Below, piece by piece: positions 19,485 to 29,792 of a stretch of DNA of 64,000 bases (positions are counted from its first letter, which is position 1; every line of letters starts with the position of its first letter). Made by a program: the position numbers and the translations under genes. The notes beneath the pieces were generated by a model, which worked only from the letters and a program-made list of their open reading frames with translations, was not told where the DNA came from and did not search any database. Source of the stretch: Pseudomonas sp. stari2 (GTDB lineage: Bacteria; Pseudomonadota; Gammaproteobacteria; Pseudomonadales; Pseudomonadaceae); the NCBI RefSeq assembly GCF_040760005.1, contig NZ_CP099760.1, positions 6,232,001 to 6,296,000 on the forward strand. Direction: 5' to 3'.

Positions 19485-21710
19485 TCAACTGCTGACCGGC
19501 AGAATCGGGCTGCCCAACCGCTCCAGTAACGTCGCCTGCGCACTGCGCGGGTTCTGGTTGCCGGTCGGCGTGTTGCGGATGTAGCGGCCATCCGACTGCA
19601 GGCTCCAGCTGTGGGTGTTGTCGGTCAGGTACAGCTCCAGCTCTTTCTTGACCCGGGTCAGCAGCTTCTTGCCTTCCACCGGGAAGCAAGTCTCGACGCG
19701 CTTGTCGAGGTTGCGCTCCATCCAGTCGGCACTGGACAGGAACATCTGCTCCTCGCCGCCATTGAGGAAGTAGAAAACCCGGGTGTGTTCAAGGAAGCGA
19801 CCGATGATCGAGCGCACGTGGATGTTGTGCGAAACCCCGGCGATGCCCGGACGCAGGCAGCACATGCCGCGCACCACCAGATCGATGCGCACACCGGACT
19901 GGCTGGCCTTGTACAGCGCGCGGATGATCTTCGGATCGGTCAGCGAGTTGAACTTGGCGATGATGTGCGCAGGCTTGCCGTCGAGCGCGAATTGCGTCTC
20001 GCGCAGGATCATGTCGAGCATGCCCTTCTTCAGGGTGAACGGCGCGTGCAGCAGCTTCTTCATGCGCAGCGTCTTGCCCATGCCGATCAACTGGCTGAAC
20101 AGTTTGCCGACGTCTTCGCACAAGGCGTCGTCGGAGGTCAGCAGGCTGTAGTCGGTGTACAGACGGGCGTTGCCGGCGTGGTAGTTACCGGTGCCGAGGT
20201 GCGCGTAACGCACGATCTCGCCAGCCTCGCGGCGCAGGATCAGCATCATCTTGGCGTGGGTCTTGAAGCCGACCACGCCGTAGATCACCACCGCACCGGC
20301 CGCTTGCAGACGGCTGGCCAGTTGCAGGTTGGATTCTTCGTCGAAGCGCGCCCGCAGCTCGATGACCGCCGTCACTTCCTTGCCGTTACGCGCGGCATCT
20401 ACCAGCGCATCGACGATTTCCGAGTTGGCGCCGGAACGGTACAGGGTCTGGCGCACGGCAAGAACGTGCGGGTCTTTCGCGGCCTGGCGCAGCAGGTCGA
20501 CCACCGGGGTGAACGACTCGAACGGGTGCAGCAGCAGAATGTCCTGCTTGCTGATCACGCTGAAAATATTCTCGCTGTTTTGCAGCAATTTCGGAATCTG
20601 CGGCGTGAACGGCGTGTATTGCAGCTCCGGATGGCTGTCCAGACCGGTGATGCTGAACAGACGCGTCAGGTTGACCGGACCGTTGACCTGATACAGCTCG
20701 GTCTCGCTCAGGTTGAACTGCTTGAGCAGGTAATCCGACAGATGTTTCGGGCAGGTGTCGGCGACTTCCAGGCGCACGGCGTCGCCGTAACGACGGGAGA
20801 ACAACTCGCCACGCAGGGCGCGGGCCAAGTCTTCGACGTCTTCGGAATCGAGCGCAAGGTCGGCGTTCCGGGTCAGACGGAACTGGTAACAGCCCTTTAC
20901 CTTCATGCCCTGGAACAGGTCATCGGCGTGAGCGTGAATCATTGACGACAGGAACACATAGTTGTCGCCAGGGCCGCCGACTTCTTCCGGCACCTTGATG
21001 ATCCGTGGCAGCAGACGCGGCGCCGGGATGATCGCCAGACCGGAGTCGCGACCGAAGGCGTCGATACCTTCGAGCTCGACGATGAAGTTCAGGCTCTTGT
21101 TCACCAGCAACGGGAACGGGTGCGTCGGGTCGAGGCCGATCGGCGTAATGATCGGCGCGATCTCGTCGCGAAAATAACGGCGCACCCAGGTCTTGAGCTT
21201 GGTGGTCCAGTAGCGGCGACGGATAAAGCGGATCTGGTGCTTTTCCAGCTCGGGCAGCAGGATGTCGTTGAGGATCGCGTACTGGCGGTCGACGTGACCG
21301 TGCACCAGTTCGCTGATCCGCGCCAATGCCTGATGCGGTTGCAGGCCGTCGGCGCCGGCCTGTTCACGAGCGAAAGTGATCTGCTTCTTGAGGCCAGCGA
21401 CGCGGATCTCGAAGAATTCGTCGAGGTTGCTGGAGAAGATCAGCAGGAACTTCAGCCGCTCCAGCAACGGGTAGGACTCGTCCAGCGCCTGTTCCAGCAC
21501 GCGGATGTTGAACTGCAGTTGCGACAATTCCCGGTGGATATACAGGCTGCTGTCATCCAGACCGGGAATCGCGATCACCGGAGCCGCCGCTGCGGGCTCT
21601 GACGCCGGCGCGGGTGGCGCAGGCTCGAGTTCCGGCGGGGTTTCGGTAATCTGCTCGACCACGGGTTGAGCTTCTTTTACGGCAACTTCACTGAGTCCTT
21701 CGGTATTCAT
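19485..21710 (-). CDS. ppk: Polyphosphate kinase Ppk1
   Basis: A 741-residue kinase that reversibly makes polyphosphate from ATP. The N-terminal about 45 residues are rich in proline, alanine and glutamate. The core follows from [20 protein letters not shown]; the phospholipase D-like catalytic domains contain [17 protein letters not shown], with the likely autophosphorylated histidine, and [20 protein letters not shown]. The length matches Ppk1. Convergent with ppx and 18 bases upstream of nothing else in its direction; hemB precedes it by 18 bases, so co-transcription with hemB is possible. Confidence 0.96.
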   Translation of the reverse strand: MNTEGLSEVAVKEAQPVVEQITETPPELEPAPPAPASEPAAAAPVIAIPGLDDSSLYIHRELSQLQFNIRVLEQALDESYPLLERLKFLLIFSSNLDEFFEIRVAGLKKQITFAREQAGADGLQPHQALARISELVHGHVDRQYAILNDILLPELEKHQIRFIRRRYWTTKLKTWVRRYFRDEIAPIITPIGLDPTHPFPLLVNKSLNFIVELEGIDAFGRDSGLAIIPAPRLLPRIIKVPEEVGGPGDNYVFLSSMIHAHADDLFQGMKVKGCYQFRLTRNADLALDSEDVEDLARALRGELFSRRYGDAVRLEVADTCPKHLSDYLLKQFNLSETELYQVNGPVNLTRLFSITGLDSHPELQYTPFTPQIPKLLQNSENIFSVISKQDILLLHPFESFTPVVDLLRQAAKDPHVLAVRQTLYRSGANSEIVDALVDAARNGKEVTAVIELRARFDEESNLQLASRLQAAGAVVIYGVVGFKTHAKMMLILRREAGEIVRYAHLGTGNYHAGNARLYTDYSLLTSDDALCEDVGKLFSQLIGMGKTLRMKKLLHAPFTLKKGMLDMILRETQFALDGKPAHIIAKFNSLTDPKIIRALYKASQSGVRIDLVVRGMCCLRPGIAGVSHNIHVRSIIGRFLEHTRVFYFLNGGEEQMFLSSADWMERNLDKRVETCFPVEGKKLLTRVKKELELYLTDNTHSWSLQSDGRYIRNTPTGNQNPRSAQATLLERLGSPILPVSS

Positions 21711-21728
21711 CGAATGTTCCTGGGAGGG

Positions 21729-22868
<1,140 letters not shown>

Positions 22869-22950
22869 TTAACGTCGAGACACATTTCGACACTTTCCTG
22901 AATGTGTCCGAAGGGTTAGGCTGCGCGTTCATTTCGCCAGCACCCAGACA

Positions 22951-23607
22951 ATGCTCCAACAATTTCTGCATGACTTCGGCTACTTTGCCCTGTTTCTCGG
23001 CACGTTCTTCGAAGGCGAAACCATCCTGGTGCTCGCGGGCTTCCTCGCGTTCCGTGGTTACATGGACATCAATCTGGTGGTGGTCGTGGCGTTCTTCGGC
23101 AGCTATGCCGGCGATCAGCTGTGGTACTTCCTGGGCCGCAAGCACGGGCGCAAGTTGCTGGCGCGCAAACCGCGCTGGCAAATGATGGGCGACCGCGCGC
23201 TGGAGCATATCCGCAAGCACCCGGACATCTGGGTCCTGAGCTTCCGCTTCGTTTACGGCCTGCGCACGGTGATGCCGGTGGCGATCGGTCTGTCGGGCTA
23301 CCCGCCGGGACGCTATCTGCTGCTGAATGGCATTGGCGCTGCGATCTGGGCCGCCGCCCTGGCTGCGGCCGCGTACCACTTCGGTGCGGTGCTCGAAGGC
23401 ATGCTGGGCAGCATCAAGAAGTATGAACTGTGGGTACTTGGCGCGCTGCTGGTACTGGGCGTCGGTCTTTGGCTGCGCCGCCGGTTCAAGAATGCCTGGC
23501 TGGCCAGGAAGGTCTACGAAGACGAGCAGGCCGAACAACTGGCCAAGGCTGAACGGCATAAAGCCGAACAGGCCAAATCCGCCGAACCTAAGACGCCAGC
23601 CGAGTAA
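22951..23607 (+). CDS. DedA family inner-membrane protein
   Basis: A 218-residue DedA/VTT-domain protein with about five hydrophobic segments. The diagnostic stretches GTFFEGETILVLAGFLAF, AFFGSYAGDQLWYFLGRKHG and RFVYGLRTVMPVAIGLSGY are present, with the glutamate and arginines important in DedA proteins. Members take part in membrane homeostasis and undecaprenyl-phosphate or phospholipid translocation. The C-terminus is a charged tail rich in K, A and E. The ribosome-binding site is weak. The last 20 bases overlap the end of the convergent desaturase-like gene. Confidence 0.92.
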   Translation: MLQQFLHDFGYFALFLGTFFEGETILVLAGFLAFRGYMDINLVVVVAFFGSYAGDQLWYFLGRKHGRKLLARKPRWQMMGDRALEHIRKHPDIWVLSFRFVYGLRTVMPVAIGLSGYPPGRYLLLNGIGAAIWAAALAAAAYHFGAVLEGMLGSIKKYELWVLGALLVLGVGLWLRRRFKNAWLARKVYEDEQAEQLAKAERHKAEQAKSAEPKTPAE

Positions 23608-24823
23608 ACCGCTGGCGGCAGTAATACAGCCCGATGCCACTGAACAGGCTGTAACCGAGCAGGCCGGCCCAGACCCCGGGGCTGGCCGGCCAAAGCCCGA
23701 CCTGCGGCGCCAGCCACACCAGCGGCACGTTCGCCGCCAACCGCAGTACCTCCAACTTCCCCGCCCAAGGGCGATTCTCCAGGGCCACGCCCAACACAAA
23801 CAAACCAAACGCCACCGCGCCCCAGCCCAGCACCAGGGCGCCGGTCGACAGGCTGCGCTCCAGGTTCATCAGGTAACTGCCCAGCGCAACGTACACGCCG
23901 AATTGCAGCAGCACGTACCACTGCTGTCGGGCGCCCAGCGGCACTTCGAATTTGCGGAACCGGCTCAAGTCCGGCTTGTGCATCGGGTACTTCGCCGCCA
24001 CGTCCGCCGGGCGCCATCCTGTACGCATGAACCAGATCCGGATCCTGTCCCACATACGCTCGGCCCGGCGCGCGTCATCCCACAGCTGCGCGTAAAACTG
24101 CACGTTGGCCCACAACGGATTCCAGCTCGCCAGCGGTGTGGTCACGCCGAAAATCACCGGTTCGTTGTCGTCCTCTTCCTGGAACGAGCCGAACAGGCGA
24201 TCCCAAATAATGAACACCCCGCCGTAGTTGCGATCCATGTAGAGAGCGTTCTGCGCATGGTGGGCCCGATGATTGGACGGCGTGACGAAGATCCATTCGA
24301 ACCAGCCGAGCTTGGGAATGTGCTTTGTATGCACCCAGAACTGATACAGCAGGTTCATCGCCGCGACACTGACGAACACCAGCAGCGGCACACCGAGCAC
24401 GGCCATCGGCAGGTAAAAGATCCAGCCCAGCAGAAACCCTGTGCTGGTCTGGCGCAAGGCGGTGGAAAGGTTGTAGTCCTCGCTCTGGTGATGCACCGAA
24501 TGCGCCGCCCAGAGAATGTTCCGCTCGTGCCCCATGCGGTGCAGCCAGTAGTAGCAGAAGTCGTAGAGGACGAAAGCGAAGCCCCATGCCCAGACACTGT
24601 CCGCCGGCAACCTGAGCAGCGCCAGATGCTCCAGGGCAAAGCCGTAGGTCACCAGCCCCACGCCTTTGGTCAGCAGGCCGGTGGTGGTCGACAACACCCC
24701 GGTGCTGATGCTGTTCACCGCATCGGCCAGGCGATAGTTGCTCACCCCGCGCCAACGGTCGGCGATCAGCTCGGCCGCAATCAATACGAAGAAAAACGGC
24801 ACCGCATACAGAATGAAGTTCAT
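23588..24823 (-). CDS. Sterol desaturase / fatty acid hydroxylase family membrane protein
   Basis: A 411-residue integral membrane protein. The di-iron histidine boxes are seen as HRMGH (in YYWLHRMGHERN), HSVHH and, after the membrane-spanning part, HRAHHAQN. A C-terminal 120-residue part adds several further helices. Pseudomonas lacks sterols, so hydroxylation of a lipid or carotenoid-like substrate is more plausible. The ATG at 24823 is chosen at the start of the first hydrophobic helix. It is convergent with DedA (20-base overlap) and divergent from elbB. Confidence 0.88.
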   Translation of the reverse strand: MNFILYAVPFFFVLIAAELIADRWRGVSNYRLADAVNSISTGVLSTTTGLLTKGVGLVTYGFALEHLALLRLPADSVWAWGFAFVLYDFCYYWLHRMGHERNILWAAHSVHHQSEDYNLSTALRQTSTGFLLGWIFYLPMAVLGVPLLVFVSVAAMNLLYQFWVHTKHIPKLGWFEWIFVTPSNHRAHHAQNALYMDRNYGGVFIIWDRLFGSFQEEDDNEPVIFGVTTPLASWNPLWANVQFYAQLWDDARRAERMWDRIRIWFMRTGWRPADVAAKYPMHKPDLSRFRKFEVPLGARQQWYVLLQFGVYVALGSYLMNLERSLSTGALVLGWGAVAFGLFVLGVALENRPWAGKLEVLRLAANVPLVWLAPQVGLWPASPGVWAGLLGYSLFSGIGLYYCRQRFTRLAS

Positions 24824-24939
24824 GACGCGCCCTGATCGAGATCCGTGTGCACAGATCCTAGGTGTAGCCACGGCTTGGCCCTATGGCAACGAACGACAAA
24901 TTAGTGGACATTTAGCGCCATGAATCTGGAGAGAAACCC

Positions 24940-25608
24940 ATGAGCAAAAAAGTTGCAGTGATCCTGTCCGGTTGCGGCGTGTACGACGGCGCCGAGATCC
25001 ACGAAAGCGTCATCACCCTGCTTCGCCTCGACCAGCGCGGCGCCCAGGTGCAGTGCTTCGCCCCGGACATCGCGCAATTGCATGTGATCAACCACCTCAC
25101 CGGCAAGGAAATGCCCGAGTCGCGCAACGTGCTGGTGGAGTCGGCGCGCATCGCCCGGGGCAACGTCAAGGATGTCCGTGAAGCCGATGTCGATGATTTC
25201 GATGCGCTGATCGTGCCTGGCGGTTTTGGTGCAGCGAAGAACCTGTCGAACTTCGCCGTCGACGGCGCGGGCTGCTGCGTTCAGCCGGACGTGCTGGCGC
25301 TGACCGAGGCGTTTGCCGAAGCGGGCAAACCGGTGGGCCTGATGTGCATCTCGCCGGCACTGGCCGCCAAGATCTACGGCCCGGGCGTGACCTGCACCAT
25401 CGGTAATGACGCGGAGACGGCCAAGGCCATCGGCAAGATGGGCGCAACCCACGAAGACTGCGCGGTGACCGACATCATCGAAGACAAGGCGCGCAAACTG
25501 GTGACCACCCCGGCCTACATGCTGGCGCAGTCGATCAGTGAAGCGGCTTCGGGGATCAACAAATTGGTGGATCGCGTGCTTGAGCTGACCCACGAAAACG
25601 ACGCCTGA
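24940..25608 (+). CDS. elbB: Isoprenoid biosynthesis glyoxalase-like protein ElbB
   Basis: A 222-residue DJ-1/PfpI-superfamily protein. The N-terminal VILSGCGVYDGAEIHESVI, the LIVPGGFGAAKNLSNFAVDG loop and the likely nucleophile cysteine in PVGLMCISPALAAKIYGPG match ElbB (GATase1-like). E. coli ElbB has glyoxalase activity and was linked to isoprenoid production, but its biological role is uncertain. A clean GGAGAGAAACCC site precedes the ATG at 24940. Monocistronic. Confidence 0.92.
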   Translation: MSKKVAVILSGCGVYDGAEIHESVITLLRLDQRGAQVQCFAPDIAQLHVINHLTGKEMPESRNVLVESARIARGNVKDVREADVDDFDALIVPGGFGAAKNLSNFAVDGAGCCVQPDVLALTEAFAEAGKPVGLMCISPALAAKIYGPGVTCTIGNDAETAKAIGKMGATHEDCAVTDIIEDKARKLVTTPAYMLAQSISEAASGINKLVDRVLELTHENDA

Positions 25609-25618
25609 CCCGCGACAA

Positions 25619-25649
25619 TGATCATTCCCACGCGCTGCGTGGGAATGAT
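25619..25649. repeat. Palindromic element with 13-bp arms, REP-like or terminator
   Basis: A near-continuous perfect inverted repeat around a three-base loop (arm core ATCATTCCCACGC) lies between elbB and yaiI, which converge. It resembles short palindromes scattered through P. fluorescens genomes. It lacks a clear T tract, so a REP-like repeat is more likely than a simple terminator. Confidence 0.65.
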
Positions 25650-25653
25650 TGAC

Positions 25654-26109
25654 TCAGGACTGGCGCGCCAGCCGCGTCAGGATCCGGTCCAGCGCATTGG
25701 CGAACGCCTGCTTCTCCCGGTCACCGAACGGCGCCGGGCCGCCGCTGACCTGGCCCTGCTCTCGCAGGTCGGTGAACAGATTGCGAGTCGCCAGCCGTTC
25801 ACCCATGTTCTGCGCGTCGAACTCCTTGCCTCGCGGGTCGAGCGCTGCCACGCCCTTCTTCACCAGCCGGTCGGCCAGCGGGATATCACTGCAGATCACC
25901 AGCTCGCCCGGCACCGCGTGTTCCACCAGATAATCATCCGCCGCATCCGGGCCACTCGGCACCACGATCAGCTTGACGATCGACAGTGCCGGCTTGCTCT
26001 GCGGCTGCCCCGCCACCAGCACCACCTCGAAGCGGCGCTTGAGGGCGAATTTGACCACCAGCTCCTTGGCCATCTTCGGGCAGGCGTCGGCATCGATCCA
26101 TACGCGCAT
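25654..26109 (-). CDS. YaiI/YqxD family protein (DUF188)
   Basis: A 151-residue protein starting MRVWIDADACPKMAKEL, the signature of the UPF0178/DUF188 family, whose fold is related to PIN-like or NYN nucleases. Further conserved stretches are VVPSGPDAADDYLVEHAVPG and LVICSDIPLADRLVKKG, with many acidic residues that could bind metal. Function is unproven. Two adjacent ATG codons exist; the second (26109) gives the family N-terminus. It begins four bases after the iron permease stop, so it is probably co-transcribed with it. Confidence 0.9.
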   Translation of the reverse strand: MRVWIDADACPKMAKELVVKFALKRRFEVVLVAGQPQSKPALSIVKLIVVPSGPDAADDYLVEHAVPGELVICSDIPLADRLVKKGVAALDPRGKEFDAQNMGERLATRNLFTDLREQGQVSGGPAPFGDREKQAFANALDRILTRLARQS

Positions 26110-26113
26110 CATC

Positions 26114-28009
26114 TCAGGCCGCCACTCGGCGCTTTTCCGCCACCCGGCTGCGGCCGTACAGCACGATGATCGCTGCAATCGCCACGGCCTGCGCCGTCAG
26201 CGAGTAGGCGTCGGCGTGAATCCCCAGCCATTCGAAATCGAAGAACGCCACCGGCCGGGTGCCGAAGATCCCGGCTTCCTGCAACGCCTTCACACCATGA
26301 CCGGCAAACACCACCGACAGCGCACACAGCAACCCCGCATTGATGCTGAAGAACAGCGCCAGCGGCAGTTTCGCCGAGCCGCGCAGGATCACCCACGCCA
26401 GACCGAACAGCAGCACCAGCGCTGTCGCACCACCCGCCAACACCGCGTTGTGCCCGGCGGGACCGGCCTGCAGCCACAGGGTTTCGTAGAACAGGATCAC
26501 TTCGAACAATTCGCGGTACACCGAGAAGAACGCCAGGATCGCGAAGCCGAAACGCCCGCCACCACCGACCAGGCTCTGCTTGATGTAATCCTGCCAGGCT
26601 GCCGCGTGCCGGCGGTCATGCATCCAAACCCCGAGCCACAGCACCATGACACTGGCGAACAACGCCGTGGCGCCTTCCAGCAATTCCCGCTGGGAGCCGC
26701 TGACATCGATCACGTACGCCGCCAGCGCCCAGGTACCGAGACCGGCCAACAGCGCCAGGCCCCAGCCGACGTTGACGCTGCGCACCGCCGATTGCTGACC
26801 GGTATTGCGCAGGAACGCGAGGATCGCCGCCAGTACCAGAATCGCTTCCAGGCCTTCACGCAGCAGAATCAACAGACCGGAGATGTAACTCAGCGACCAG
26901 CTCAGTCCGTCACTGCCCAGCAGGCCAGCGGATTCCTTGAGTTTGGCCTTGGCCGCGTCAAGACGCTGCTCAGCCTGCTCCACCGGCAAGCCGTCCTGCA
27001 GCGATTGCCGATAGGCCATCAGGGATTTTTCAGTGTCCTTGCGCACGTTGGCATCGACGTTATCCAGCGAGCTTTCAACCAGTTCGAAACCTTCCAGATA
27101 CGCTGCAACGGACAAGTCATAAGCCTGATCACGCTCGCCTGCGCGGTAAGCGGCAAGGCTCTTGTCCAGGGTCGCGGCGGTGTAGTCGAGCAACTGCGCC
27201 GGGCCACGCTTGACCTGCGGCGGCTGCGCTCGCTGTACACGGAAGATCGCGGCGGCGTCAGCACCTTCGGCGGCCTGCACTTCGGCCGGGGTCTGGCGGG
27301 CCAGGTCGGCGATGTTGTAGGTCTTGTCGGATTTGGCCGTGGCCGGATCGGCGCTGAACTGTGCGATGTAGGTCGCCAGATCCCAGCGCTGACGGTCGTC
27401 CAGTTGATCGGCGAAGGCTGGCATGTCGGTGCCTTCGACGCCCTGGCCGAGGGTGTTGTAGATCGCGTAGAGGCTCAGATGATCCAGACGTTTGGCATCA
27501 CGCAGATTGGCCGGCGCAGGCTCCATGCCGACACCCGCGGGGCCATCGCCGGCCCCGTTGGTGCCATGACATACCGAGCAGTGCTGGGTATAGAGCGGCG
27601 CACCACGGGTCGGGTCCGGGGTGATAATCGGCGCCTGGCTGACTTCATAGGCCACCGCCAGTTTCGCTCCCAGTTGCCGGGCCTGACGCGCGACGTCCGC
27701 GCCGTCCTGCTTCGCGGTGATGGCGGCCAGCAGAGCGTTGATGCCCTGCTCCAGACCGACCTTCTCCGGTTTGGCCGGCATACCGGCAATCAAGCCTTGC
27801 AGCGCGCGGGTGAACTCCAGTTGTTCACGGTATTCGGCATCGTCGATGACCTTGCCGGCCTCTACCGTCGGCGGGTAGTCGGCGCTGATGTAATCGAGCA
27901 GGTGCAGCGCTTGCGGCGCGCCTTCCACGGTATCGGCCAGCAGATTGAAGCTGCTCAGGGCAAACAACGGGAACACCAGCCAGGCCAGGAATCGGGACGA
28001 GGCAGTCAT
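26114..28009 (-). CDS. Cytochrome c / FTR1 family iron permease fusion
   Basis: A 631-residue protein. After a signal-like N-terminus (about residues 1-26) comes a c-type cytochrome domain with the haem motif CSVCH near residue 145 and a likely axial methionine further on. A helical linker with acidic residues follows, then an FTR1 membrane domain with seven or so helices and the two RExxE iron-coordination motifs (LLREGLEAIL near 382; VYRELFEVIL near 499). FTR1 proteins import oxidised iron. The fused haem domain may oxidise Fe2+ or pass electrons. The ATG at 28009 faces away from the lipoprotein cluster. Confidence 0.9.
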   Translation of the reverse strand: MTASSRFLAWLVFPLFALSSFNLLADTVEGAPQALHLLDYISADYPPTVEAGKVIDDAEYREQLEFTRALQGLIAGMPAKPEKVGLEQGINALLAAITAKQDGADVARQARQLGAKLAVAYEVSQAPIITPDPTRGAPLYTQHCSVCHGTNGAGDGPAGVGMEPAPANLRDAKRLDHLSLYAIYNTLGQGVEGTDMPAFADQLDDRQRWDLATYIAQFSADPATAKSDKTYNIADLARQTPAEVQAAEGADAAAIFRVQRAQPPQVKRGPAQLLDYTAATLDKSLAAYRAGERDQAYDLSVAAYLEGFELVESSLDNVDANVRKDTEKSLMAYRQSLQDGLPVEQAEQRLDAAKAKLKESAGLLGSDGLSWSLSYISGLLILLREGLEAILVLAAILAFLRNTGQQSAVRSVNVGWGLALLAGLGTWALAAYVIDVSGSQRELLEGATALFASVMVLWLGVWMHDRRHAAAWQDYIKQSLVGGGGRFGFAILAFFSVYRELFEVILFYETLWLQAGPAGHNAVLAGGATALVLLFGLAWVILRGSAKLPLALFFSINAGLLCALSVVFAGHGVKALQEAGIFGTRPVAFFDFEWLGIHADAYSLTAQAVAIAAIIVLYGRSRVAEKRRVAA

Positions 28010-28179
28010 GAATGGGTCTCAATTGGAAATGCGAAGTAACACATTGTTCACGCCGATGAAGGCTGACTCAAGCTTTCTCGTTGGCCGCATCGTAATTACG
28101 CGCATTGTGCTGCAGCAAATAGCCATCACTCGCTTCTATACTGCGTCGCCTCTCACCCCTTTCGATTAAGGAAAATCTC
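28010..28179. promoter_or_regulatory. Divergent promoter region between iron permease and lipoprotein cluster
   Basis: These 170 bases separate two divergent genes. I looked for a Fur box (GATAATGATAATCATTATC type) because the left gene is an iron permease, and saw no convincing match. Confidence 0.4.
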
Positions 28180-29586
28180 GTGGTCATGCGCCATTGTCTG
28201 CTGTTTCCCTTGCTGTTAAGCGCGGTCCTGCAATTGAGCGGTTGCGGGGCCTACCGCAATTACGACCTGGAACTGCAACAGACAACCGAACAGTTGAAAG
28301 CGGGCAACACCGACGGTGCGCTGGCCCTGATCGAGGCGCATAACCCGGATGAAGAGAAAGACCTGCTTTATTACTTCGAGAAAGGCGCGGTACTCAGCGC
28401 TGCCGGCGAGTTGCCGCAAAGTCAGGTTGCCTGGCGCAGCGCCGAACAGATGGTGATTCAGCGCCAGGACGCCATTGAAACCACTGGCGACAAGCTGCTT
28501 TCCGCCCTGGGCAATCAATGGGGCAGCATCATCAACGATAAGATTCGTCGCTACGATGGTTACGACTATGAAAAGGTCATGCTGACCACGCAAATGGCCC
28601 TCAATCAGTTAGCCGTGAACGACTTCGACGGTGCTCGTGCGGACATCAAGAAGACCCACGAGCGCGAAACACTGATCGCCCGGCAACGAGAGCTCGAATA
28701 CGAGCGTGTTGAAAACGCCGCCAAGGACCAGGGCGCCCGTGTGCATTACAAGGACCTGCAATGTTACCCGGTGGTCATGCTGGATGCGCCTGCAGTCATC
28801 GCTCTGAAGAACGGCTATCAAAGTGCGTTCAGCCACTATCTGGCCGGCTTCACTTATGAAGCCCTGGGTGAAAAGGATCTGGCTGCACCGGGTTATCGTC
28901 AGGCCATAGAACTGCGCCCTGACATGCCGTTCTTCCAACAGGCCTTGCGTGACCTCGACAGCCCCGGGCTCAAGGCCGGCGAAAGCGACGTGCTGATCAT
29001 CGTGCAAAGCGGGCTGGCACCGGCTCGCAGCTCGGTGCGTGTGCCGTATCCGGTGAAGCTTGAGGACGGTCAAGTGATCGTCGCCAATGTATCGTTTCCG
29101 GTAATGGTGCCCGACACCTCCACCCAGCCTTTCAATCAGATAAGCCTCGACGGCCGCCAAAAGAAGCTGATCACGGTCAACAACATCACCGACATGTCCC
29201 TGCGCACCCTGCGTGACGACATGCCCGGGATCATTCAGCGCACCACGTATCGAGCGTTCCTCGCCGCAGACGTCCAAGGCACCGACAATCGGCGCAACCC
29301 GGCGAAGGCGTCCTATGTAACCCATTACGATGGATTCGAGCACGCAGACACCCGCACCTGGCGCACCCTGCCCAACCTCACACAATTGCTGCGCCTGCGT
29401 CTGAAGAAAGGCGAGCACTTGATCAGCCTGCCCACCGCTCCCAGTGTCGCACCGCTGAAAATCCGTATCGATCAGGATCGCCAGATCATCGGCCTGCGTG
29501 CCCTGGGCGACCGAATCTATGCCAACGGCAGTGCTTTCCAGGCGCCCGTTTCAGTGGAAAGCCGCGCGGTATCCGGTCTGAAATAA
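28180..29586 (+). CDS. COG3014-like outer-membrane lipoprotein, first tandem copy
   Basis: A 468-residue predicted lipoprotein with a lipobox LSGC at about residues 19-22 (VLQLSGCGAYRNYDLELQQ). TPR-like alpha-helical stretches follow, with YDYEKVMLTTQMALNQLAVN and a region YQSAFSHYLAGFTYEALGEK. It closely resembles the 464-residue product 200 bases downstream, so the two are tandem paralogues. The family often precedes YcfL and LpoB genes; its molecular function is not known to me. The GTG at 28180 is chosen over an ATG two codons later because AAGGA lies seven bases upstream. Confidence 0.8.
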   Translation: MVMRHCLLFPLLLSAVLQLSGCGAYRNYDLELQQTTEQLKAGNTDGALALIEAHNPDEEKDLLYYFEKGAVLSAAGELPQSQVAWRSAEQMVIQRQDAIETTGDKLLSALGNQWGSIINDKIRRYDGYDYEKVMLTTQMALNQLAVNDFDGARADIKKTHERETLIARQRELEYERVENAAKDQGARVHYKDLQCYPVVMLDAPAVIALKNGYQSAFSHYLAGFTYEALGEKDLAAPGYRQAIELRPDMPFFQQALRDLDSPGLKAGESDVLIIVQSGLAPARSSVRVPYPVKLEDGQVIVANVSFPVMVPDTSTQPFNQISLDGRQKKLITVNNITDMSLRTLRDDMPGIIQRTTYRAFLAADVQGTDNRRNPAKASYVTHYDGFEHADTRTWRTLPNLTQLLRLRLKKGEHLISLPTAPSVAPLKIRIDQDRQIIGLRALGDRIYANGSAFQAPVSVESRAVSGLK

Positions 29587-29624
29587 GTAATGGCATCTAA
29601 CTAACCGGTGCAATTAAAAAGCTA

Positions 29625-29653
29625 TTACATAGCCAGCATCGCCCGCTTATAAT
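29625..29653 (+). promoter_or_regulatory. Sigma-70-like promoter upstream of second lipoprotein copy
   Basis: A perfect TATAAT hexamer lies at 29648-29653 with a TTACAT box 17 bases upstream at 29625-29630 (weak -35). It is in the 206-base gap between the tandem paralogues, so the second copy and the genes after it can be transcribed independently of the first. Confidence 0.5.
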
Positions 29654-29792
29654 GCCGCGCCCTCGTTATCGCGATGCGGCATTAAAGCTCCTCTGTTTAT
29701 GAGGAATTGGCAGGAGGCCATCGCCACTGCCGATCGGTCCCAGCAGCCCGACCCGCACCCGAGGCTGTCGCTACTCATGGAAGAAGTACCCC

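Noticed and set aside
19611..20945. 444-codon frame antisense to ppk
   Set aside because: Mirror of a well-supported polyphosphate kinase gene without start signals.
28010..28179. Fur box between the FTR1 permease and the lipoprotein gene
   Set aside because: No sequence close to the Fur consensus was seen on either strand.
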